The notes under the pieces were generated by a model. The model did not search any database and was not told the DNA's origin. It saw only the letters and a list, made by a program, of their open reading frames with translations. Made by a program: the position numbers and the translations under genes. Of a DNA stretch of 6,931 bases, positions 1 to 5,760 are shown piece by piece; within the stretch, counting starts at the first letter, position 1, and every line of letters begins with the position of its first letter. The DNA lies in NCBI GenBank assembly GCA_963694825.1, contig CAVOEV010000249.1, positions 1-6,931 on the forward strand. The letters are read 5' to 3'. The DNA comes from UBA8437 sp963694825. GTDB taxonomy: Bacteria > Planctomycetota > Planctomycetia > Planctomycetales > Planctomycetaceae.

Positions 1-209
1 CTGGTGACTCCGACGTCGTTCTGCCTGCGGACTCGAGAGGACCACCTGCCATCGGGTCTCTGCATTCCCAGCAGGAATCTCTGGGCACGCCCGATCGACC
101 GCAGAACGTTCTCGGCGGTCAGATCGGCGGCGGTGGCCGGAGTCGGTGCCGGGATAGTGGCCAGGCAGAGGACGAGCAGTGCGACGCGGATCGATGGCAG
201 TCTCGACAT
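1..209 (-). CDS. Secreted protein, N-terminal part, with squalene-cyclase/prenyltransferase-like repeat (possible DUF4159-type protein)
   Basis: Reading the minus strand from an ATG at 209-207 gives 69 residues with no stop before the window edge, so the gene is 3'-truncated. Residues 1-28 look like a Sec signal peptide: basic start (MSRLPSIR), hydrophobic core (VALLVLCLA), then a proline/alanine stretch ending ATAA, with cleavage likely after residue 27 or 28. Cys15 is preceded by Leu, so a lipoprotein signal is unlikely. Residues 31-69 contain an amphipathic helix (ENVLRSIGRAQRFLLGMQ) followed by RPDGRWS and then DVGVT. This is the pattern of the first alpha-alpha repeat of squalene-cyclase/prenyltransferase-like proteins. 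From memory, planctomycetes often carry such a repeat fused to DUF4159 near MoxR/DUF58 genes, but the part that would prove it lies outside the window. A GAGG lies just 2 nt before the ATG, so the ribosome site is poor. The gene is divergent from the MoxR gene. Confidence 0.75.
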   Translation of the reverse strand, partial: MSRLPSIRVALLVLCLATIPAPTPATAADLTAENVLRSIGRAQRFLLGMQRPDGRWSSRVRRQNDVGVT

Positions 210-397
210 GTCCTCGATTGACTCTCCGCCGGGGTGGTGTCCATGATGGCTCGACTTGGCCGAACCCATCTTCTGGCGTCCTCGTGTCGCGGTCAACACG
301 TGTCGGTCTCCGGATTCGATCTTCTCGTCCAACCGCCCCAACCCGCCCGGACCGATTCCTTCTCAGCCATCAATTCTCACCCCGTCTTGCCTGACTC
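210..397. promoter_or_regulatory. Divergent intergenic region, promoters not resolved
   Basis: These 188 bp separate two divergently transcribed genes, so both promoters are expected here. I see only weak sigma70-like matches. For the minus-strand gene, TTGACC (296-291) is followed after 17 bp by GAAGAT (273-268). For the plus strand, TTGACT (218-223) is followed after 18 bp by CATGAT (242-247). Neither -10 box is convincing. No operator-like palindrome and no Shine-Dalgarno before the MoxR ATG are visible. The part from about 331 to 350 is a cytosine-rich tract. Confidence 0.35.
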
Positions 398-1411
<1,014 letters not shown>

Positions 1412-1430
1412 CCCCTACGCACTTTTCCTG

Positions 1431-1450
1431 CCCCGTCCTGCCCCGTCCTG
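1431..1450 (+). repeat. 10-bp tandem direct repeat between MoxR and DUF58 genes
   Basis: CCCCGTCCTG occurs twice head to tail (1431-1440 and 1441-1450), preceded by a partial copy (TCCTG, 1426-1430) and followed by a degenerate one (TCCCAG). It lies in the 76-bp non-coding spacer and looks like replication slippage. No T-tract or stem follows, so it is not a terminator. Confidence 0.9.
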
Positions 1451-1487
1451 TCCCAGTGACAATCGTCTGTTGAGGCTCCAGTCGGCG

Positions 1488-2384
1488 ATGCCCTCGATCG
1501 AAGAGTACCTGAAGCCGGAAGTCGTCCGCAGCGTATCGCGTCTGGATTTGCGGGCGAAGTTCATTGTGGGGGGTTTTCTGAGCGGATTGCATGCCAGCCC
1601 GTTCCGGGGGTTGTCGGTCGAGTTCAGCGAGCACCGTCGTTATGCCCAGGGTGACGATCCGAAGCTGATTGACTGGCTGGTGTACGCCAAGACCGACCGG
1701 TTTTACGTGAAGGAGTACCAGGCCGAGACGAACATCACGGGTTATCTGGTGATGGACTTGTCCGAGAGTATGGGGTACACGCACCGTCAGGAGTTGACCA
1801 AGTTCGACTACTGCGTTTGTCTGGCTGCGGCCTTGGGCTACCTGATGATTCACCAGCAGGACCCGGTGGGGTTGATCATGTTTGACGAGACGATCCAGGC
1901 CAGCCTGCCGGCTCGGAGCAAGCGGACTCAGCTGGCCAACGTATTGGCATTATTGGCCAAGGCGAAGCCGGCGGGATTGACTGAGATTGGTAAGAATCTG
2001 GCTCGGATCGCGGCGATGATTCGTCATCGCAGTCTGTTGATGATTTTCAGCGACCTGCTGACTGATCCCGACTCGGTGATTCGCGGGTTGCAGCAGCTGC
2101 GTCATGCCGGACACGACGTGATCGTGTTCCACGTCTTGGACGAGGCGGAGGCGACATTTCCGTTCCGTGGAATGGTGGATTTGAAGGATCCCGAGACGGG
2201 TCAGTCTCTGGTGTTGGATGCCGAGAGCATCCGGGGCGATTATCTCGAGACGGTCGAAGCGATGTGCGATCGTTACGAGAAGGAGTGCCATGCGATGGGA
2301 GCCGACTACGTGCGTTTGGACACGAGTATGCGGTTCGACCGGGCGTTGGTGGGCTACCTGTCTCAGCGTAAAGCGAGGTTCTAG
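1488..2384 (+). CDS. DUF58 domain protein (VWA-like partner of MoxR)
   Basis: 298 residues from ATG 1488, typical for stand-alone DUF58 proteins. The DUF58 signature is clear: EFSEHRRYAQGDDPKLIDW (residues 45-63), whose consensus is roughly E-x-R-x-Y-x-x-G-D-D-x-x-x-I-D-W. It is followed by a von Willebrand A-like fold with the metal-site motif DLSESM (90-95), a Thr at 165 in the expected second-loop area (PAGLTEIG) and FSDLL (187-191) as a candidate third loop. I see no membrane segment, so it is probably cytoplasmic or peripheral. These proteins pair with MoxR ATPases, and the two genes are 76 bp apart on one strand. An in-frame TTG at 1470 would add six residues (MRLQSA), but conservation begins at MPSIEEYL and ATG is preferred. 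GAGG at 1472-1475 lies 12 nt upstream, a long spacing. The partner complex is unknown. Confidence 0.95.
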   Translation: MPSIEEYLKPEVVRSVSRLDLRAKFIVGGFLSGLHASPFRGLSVEFSEHRRYAQGDDPKLIDWLVYAKTDRFYVKEYQAETNITGYLVMDLSESMGYTHRQELTKFDYCVCLAAALGYLMIHQQDPVGLIMFDETIQASLPARSKRTQLANVLALLAKAKPAGLTEIGKNLARIAAMIRHRSLLMIFSDLLTDPDSVIRGLQQLRHAGHDVIVFHVLDEAEATFPFRGMVDLKDPETGQSLVLDAESIRGDYLETVEAMCDRYEKECHAMGADYVRLDTSMRFDRALVGYLSQRKARF

Positions 2385-2400
2385 GCGGCTGCCAATTGCC

Positions 2401-2427
2401 ACGACCGTCACGACCGTCACGACCACA
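2401..2427 (+). repeat. 9-bp tandem repeat after the DUF58 gene
   Basis: ACGACCGTC occurs at 2401-2409 and 2410-2418, followed by a diverged third unit ACGACCACA (2419-2427). It begins 16 bp after the DUF58 stop codon, in non-coding DNA. Confidence 0.88.
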
Positions 2428-2492
2428 GGCCGGGGTCGGTTCAGATGGCCGTCCGCATCTTGCACGCTCCCCGAGTGGCTCATAGAGTTCAA

Positions 2493-2520
2493 TGCGGTCC
2501 CGGTTGCAGGGTTCACCGCA
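2493..2520 (+). other. Predicted hairpin in the DUF58-ABC intergenic region
   Basis: TGCGGT (2493-2498) pairs with ACCGCA (2515-2520), and inside it CCC (2499-2501) pairs with GGG (2509-2511). This leaves a 7-nt loop and a 3-nt bulge (TTC, 2512-2514) on the 3' side, giving nine base pairs in all. No T-run follows, so an intrinsic terminator is unlikely. It was paired by eye and no energy was computed. Confidence 0.5.
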
Positions 2521-2549
2521 CCGAGATTCTCTCCAACGGTCGTGTTCAG

Positions 2550-2575
2550 CAGGGCGTACGCGCAAGCGTAGCCTG
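2550..2575 (+). other. Predicted hairpin with GCAA tetraloop
   Basis: TACGC (2557-2561) pairs with GCGTA (2566-2570) across a GCAA loop of the stable GNRA class. The stem can extend outward through C2555-G2571 and CAGG (2550-2553) with CCTG (2572-2575), leaving G2554 and G2556 bulged, for ten base pairs. No U-tract follows. It sits 72 nt before the ABC ATPase start, so it could be part of a 5' leader or of a dispersed palindromic repeat. Confidence 0.55.
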
Positions 2576-2608
2576 GTGCTCATGACCGTGGCGAGGCTCT
2601 CAAGTCCC

Positions 2609-2631
2609 CCTCTCTCATTATTCCTCTCTCA
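2609..2631 (+). repeat. Direct repeat CCTCTCTCA, two copies in a pyrimidine-rich leader
   Basis: CCTCTCTCA occurs at 2609-2617 and again at 2623-2631, just upstream of the ABC ATPase start at 2647. The surrounding DNA is strongly pyrimidine-rich and offers no Shine-Dalgarno sequence. A two-copy repeat of this low complexity could be chance. Confidence 0.6.
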
Positions 2632-2646
2632 CCGCGGACACCTGCG

Positions 2647-3675
2647 ATGGACACCAACGAAGCTGTCAGTCAAGAGACGGAATCGAGCCCGGAATCGAGC
2701 CCGGAATCGAGTGTGGCTGCGGTCGAGTCACCGTCGTCTGCCGTGGCGTCCGACGAGCCGGTCATCAAGATCCGCAATCTCTCGAAGATCTACCGCGACT
2801 TCTGGGGTCGCCCCAAGGTGCAGGCTCTGAATTCACTTTCACTGGACATCAACAAGGGTGAGGTCTTCGGGTTGTTGGGTCCCAACGGATCGGGCAAGAC
2901 AACGACGATGAAGCTGTTGCTGGGTTTGTTATTTCCGTCGAGTGGCGAGATCACGATCCTGGGCGAGACGGCGACGAACGTCGAGAAGAACGAGCGGATC
3001 GGTTACCTGCCCGAGGAGTCCTACCTCTACAAGTTTCTCAACGCGGTCGAGACTCTCGATTTCTACGGCAGGCTGTTCAACATGACGAAGTCCGAGCGTC
3101 GTGAGCGGGTGAAGTACTACATCGACATGGTCGGTTTGTCTGATGCCAAGCACCGTCAGTTGAAAGAGTATTCCAAGGGGATGACCCGTCGGATCGGGTT
3201 GGCTCAGGCGTTGATCAACGACCCGGACCTGGTGCTGTTGGACGAACCGACCACCGGTTTGGATCCATTGGGCACTCGAGACATGAAGGACCTGATCCTG
3301 AAGTTGAAGGATGAGGGCAAGACGGTCGTGATGTGCAGTCACCTGTTGGCTGACGTGCAGGACGTGTGCGACCGGATTGCGATCCTTTACGAGGGCGAGT
3401 TGAAGCAGTTGGGCCGAGTCGAGGACCTGTTGACCGAGCAGAATCGGACTCAGCTGATGACATCGAAGCTCGACGAATCCGCGATTGCCGAGGTGACCGA
3501 AGTGCTTGGGCGGCACGGTGCGACCATCGAGTCGGTCGACCATCCCACGAGCACTCTGGAAGAACTCTTCCTGCGAACGGTCGAGGAGAGTCGCGAGCGA
3601 CCGGGTCGACGGTTTGTGGCCGAGGAGCCGGTATCGAACGCGGTATCGAACGCGGTGTCCGAGGGTTCCGAGTGA
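2647..3675 (+). CDS. ABC-2 type transporter ATP-binding protein
   Basis: 342 residues. This is the cytoplasmic ATPase that would drive the permease encoded next. Motifs in order: Walker A GPNGSGKT (78-85), Q-loop region IGYLPEE (118-124) with Glu where Gln is usual, signature YSKGMTRRIG (175-184), Walker B plus D-loop LVLLDEPTTGLD (195-206) and H-loop SH (231-232). The IGYLPEE and YSKGM variants are normal in the ABC-2/NatA/CcmA-like group. The ABC domain starts only near residue 39; before it is a Ser/Glu/Ala-rich tail containing an ESSP repeat, and after about residue 318 comes a second low-complexity tail with a VSNA repeat. Both look disordered. ATG 2647 is the only reasonable start; a start later in the tail cannot be excluded. 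It lies 75 bp before the permease gene and 262 bp after the DUF58 gene. The substrate is unknown; lipid or polysaccharide export, or a membrane-complex assembly role, are all possible. Confidence 0.96.
   Translation: MDTNEAVSQETESSPESSPESSVAAVESPSSAVASDEPVIKIRNLSKIYRDFWGRPKVQALNSLSLDINKGEVFGLLGPNGSGKTTTMKLLLGLLFPSSGEITILGETATNVEKNERIGYLPEESYLYKFLNAVETLDFYGRLFNMTKSERRERVKYYIDMVGLSDAKHRQLKEYSKGMTRRIGLAQALINDPDLVLLDEPTTGLDPLGTRDMKDLILKLKDEGKTVVMCSHLLADVQDVCDRIAILYEGELKQLGRVEDLLTEQNRTQLMTSKLDESAIAEVTEVLGRHGATIESVDHPTSTLEELFLRTVEESRERPGRRFVAEEPVSNAVSNAVSEGSE
2679..2714 (+). repeat. 12-bp in-frame tandem repeat in the ABC ATPase N-terminal tail
   Basis: GGAATCGAGCCC occurs at 2679-2690 and 2691-2702, with a third diverged unit GGAATCGAGTGT at 2703-2714. 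Each unit adds four residues, giving the repeated ESSP of the disordered tail. Being a multiple of three, it changes tail length without breaking the frame. Confidence 0.92.
3631..3654 (+). repeat. 12-bp in-frame tandem repeat in the ABC ATPase C-terminal tail
   Basis: GTATCGAACGCG occurs twice head to tail (3631-3642, 3643-3654), coding for a duplicated VSNA just before the end of the protein. It is an exact duplication and so probably recent. Confidence 0.92.
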
Positions 3676-3750
3676 TGGGTTGTGGTCCGTGGTGGACTTG
3701 GTTGTGTGGTGGCGGTTTTGCAGCGACGGTGAATTCCGAGCGAGTTACAG

Positions 3751-5760
3751 ATGTCGATTGAAACTCAACCCTTCAATTTCCTTGATGCCATCTCGCACTG
3801 GGGCCAGGCGGTTGCCGCCTTCCTGGTGTTGGTAATCATCGCGGCCTGTGGTCTGAGCCTGTTGACTCATGGCAAGGGCGGCCCGGTGCTGGTCTTGCGT
3901 TGGGTGCCGCGTTTCTTCACCGATCTCTTTCAGCTGTCACCTCGGCGTGTGTTCGCCATCGCTCAGTTGACCTTCCGCGAAGCGGTCCGCCGCAAGGCTC
4001 TGGTGGTCTTCGGCATGTTCGCCTTGCTGTTCATGTTCGGCAGTTGGTTCATGGACAATCCGAACGAGCGGATGGATTTGCAGGTCAAGAACTACATCAG
4101 TTTCGTGTTGACGGCGATCACGTGGCTGTTGTTGCCGGTGGTGCTGTTGATTTCGTGTTGGGGATTACCCGAGGACATTCGCAACCGGTCGTTGCACACG
4201 GTGGTGACCAAGCCGGCTCGGAAGACCGAGATCGTGATCGGGCGGATGCTGGGCTTCGGTTCGCTGATGACGATCCTGGTGGTGGTGATGGGCGTAACGG
4301 GTTACGTCTGGGTCGACCGCGAGGTGGCTCACAACCTGACGGTGTATTCCGAATCGTTTGAGGTTTCTGGCGAAGAGACGTCGGTCGAGTACGTCGAGAT
4401 CGACGGTGGCGTGACGGTCCGAGTCACGTCGGGTGATGCTCCGACACGAGTGACGACCAAGTCGAGTCGAGCGTCATTGAGGCAGGACAATCCCGAGTTG
4501 TACAAGTTGACCGAGCGGGCACGTCTGGCGGCACTTCGCCGGCACCTGATTGCCAAGCGGCCGGTGTTGGGGACGATCAGTTTCAAGGGTGCTGACGGGA
4601 ACCCGACCGAGTTGGGTGTGAACACGGGCGACATCTGGGAGTACCGGACCTACATTGCCGGCGGCACACAGTGGCGGGCGATCTGGGATTTCGAGGAGAT
4701 CGACGAGGAGATCATCCGTCAGGGTAGTGGGTTGCGATTGGAGAGCAGTTTCGAGGCGTTTCGGACTCACAAGGGTGACGACATTCAGCAGAGTCTGCTG
4801 TTGCAGTTCACCTTGGTCCGAGTCAACCGCAACGTATTCCGCGACTCGAGCGGATCGGCCGTGTCGATGACGGCGGTGCGGAAGACGGGCGAGTCGACAT
4901 ACGAGGCATTGATCGACGGGGTGGCGGTGTCGGTCGAACCGGTTTCTGTTCGGGCCCGCGACGTGGAGGTTAGCGGCAACGCCTACGTGCTGATCGACGA
5001 CCCCGAGGTGGCCGTTGAGGTGGTCGAAACACTCGAGGTGCCATTGCCGAGTTTCAACATTGCCGAGTTTGGTGAGAACATCACGCTGATCCGGTCCGAG
5101 TTGGACCATTACGACCAGGACAGTGGCGAGCGTCATCAGGTGGATTTGTTCAAGGACCTGGTCAACGATTCGGGCGAATTGCGAATCGAGGTCGCGTGTC
5201 TGGATTCGGGTCAGTACCTGGGGATGGCTCAGCGTGATCTCTTCGTACAGCTGCCCAGCAACAGTTTCGCGGTCGGTTACGCCAAGGCGATCTGCGGCAT
5301 CTGGTTGATGCTGTCGATGATCGTCCTGCTCGGAGTCACCTCCAGCTGTTTCCTCAAGGGCCCCGTCGCCTCGCTGTTGACTCTTGTGTTGCTGCTCGTC
5401 GGCCAGGGCTTCAAGTCGTTCCTGTCGCGAATTGTGACGGGTGATGTTGAGGGTGGCGGTCCGATCGAGTCGGTGATCCGTATCATTCGTCAGATTAATC
5501 TGACCGACGAATTGCCCGAAACGACGTTTTACGCAATGGTCAAGTCGATCGACAGTTTTCTGAATGAAGGTCTGTTCATTGTCGAGAACATCGTGCCGGA
5601 CTTTCGCACGTTCCAGATGGACACCTACATCGCCAACGGCTTTGACGTCCCTTGGTCGCAGGCTCTTGCCCCGTCGATCGGCGTGGCCTTGGCCTACCTG
5701 GGCCCCTGCCTGGTGATCGCCTACTACAGCCTCTCGCTGCGGGAGCTCGAACACAAATGA
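3751..5760 (+). CDS. ABC-2 type transporter permease with large extracytoplasmic domain
   Basis: 669 residues, far longer than the 250-400 usual for ABC-2 permeases. Hydrophobic segments at about 17-37, 85-101, 117-137, 167-187, 508-533, 535-552 and 640-661 suggest seven membrane helices. Between TM2 and TM4, EDIRNRSLHTVVTKPARKTE (141-160) followed by IVIGRMLG matches the conserved cytoplasmic loop of NosY/ABC-2 permeases (E-x-R-x-x-T-x-x-x-x-x-P-x-x-R-x-E-x-x-x-G-K/R). Residues about 190-505 form a hydrophilic, beta-rich domain between TM4 and TM5, probably on the outer face of the membrane; I recognise no family in it. A second shorter loop lies at about 556-635. The start is firm: an in-frame TGA is at 3730-3732 and no ATG/GTG/TTG lies between it and 3751. 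It pairs with the ATPase gene upstream, and its stop overlaps the next start by four bases. Confidence 0.92.
   Translation: MSIETQPFNFLDAISHWGQAVAAFLVLVIIAACGLSLLTHGKGGPVLVLRWVPRFFTDLFQLSPRRVFAIAQLTFREAVRRKALVVFGMFALLFMFGSWFMDNPNERMDLQVKNYISFVLTAITWLLLPVVLLISCWGLPEDIRNRSLHTVVTKPARKTEIVIGRMLGFGSLMTILVVVMGVTGYVWVDREVAHNLTVYSESFEVSGEETSVEYVEIDGGVTVRVTSGDAPTRVTTKSSRASLRQDNPELYKLTERARLAALRRHLIAKRPVLGTISFKGADGNPTELGVNTGDIWEYRTYIAGGTQWRAIWDFEEIDEEIIRQGSGLRLESSFEAFRTHKGDDIQQSLLLQFTLVRVNRNVFRDSSGSAVSMTAVRKTGESTYEALIDGVAVSVEPVSVRARDVEVSGNAYVLIDDPEVAVEVVETLEVPLPSFNIAEFGENITLIRSELDHYDQDSGERHQVDLFKDLVNDSGELRIEVACLDSGQYLGMAQRDLFVQLPSNSFAVGYAKAICGIWLMLSMIVLLGVTSSCFLKGPVASLLTLVLLLVGQGFKSFLSRIVTGDVEGGGPIESVIRIIRQINLTDELPETTFYAMVKSIDSFLNEGLFIVENIVPDFRTFQMDTYIANGFDVPWSQALAPSIGVALAYLGPCLVIAYYSLSLRELEHK

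Noticed and set aside
118..124. Glu in place of Gln in the ABC ATPase Q-loop (protein residues 118-124) read as a defect
   Set aside because: IGYLPEE is a normal variant in the ABC-2/NatA-like group, and all other catalytic motifs are intact.
1470..1487. Upstream TTG start for the DUF58 gene
   Set aside because: It adds only MRLQSA, the codon is a weaker start, and GAGG at 1472-1475 would lie inside the coding region rather than ahead of it. ATG 1488 is preferred, though the choice is not proven.
2491..2530. tRNA-like T-arm (GGGTTC followed by a stem)
   Set aside because: The arm and loop lengths do not fit a T-arm, and no acceptor stem, anticodon arm or D-arm could be found around it.
2493..2575. 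Intrinsic transcription terminator after the DUF58 gene
   Set aside because: Neither hairpin is followed by a T-rich tract, so factor-independent termination is not supported.
1950..2583. Two minus-strand open frames of 178 and 188 codons over the DUF58 3' end and the gap
   Set aside because: They overlap the conserved DUF58 coding region antisense and have low-complexity Arg/Pro/Ser or His/Gln-rich products. They are shadow frames.
2445..2585. Possible 46-residue plus-strand ORF in the DUF58-ABC gap
   Set aside because: It has no Shine-Dalgarno, an Arg/Val/Cys-rich product without any recognised motif, and it runs through both predicted hairpins. It is better explained as structured non-coding DNA.
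4474..5754. Long minus-strand open frame (426 codons) opposite the permease gene
   Set aside because: It is antisense to a gene with clear membrane and ABC-2 motifs, has no recognisable domain, and its Gln/His/Arg/Val-rich composition is what codon bias on the other strand produces.
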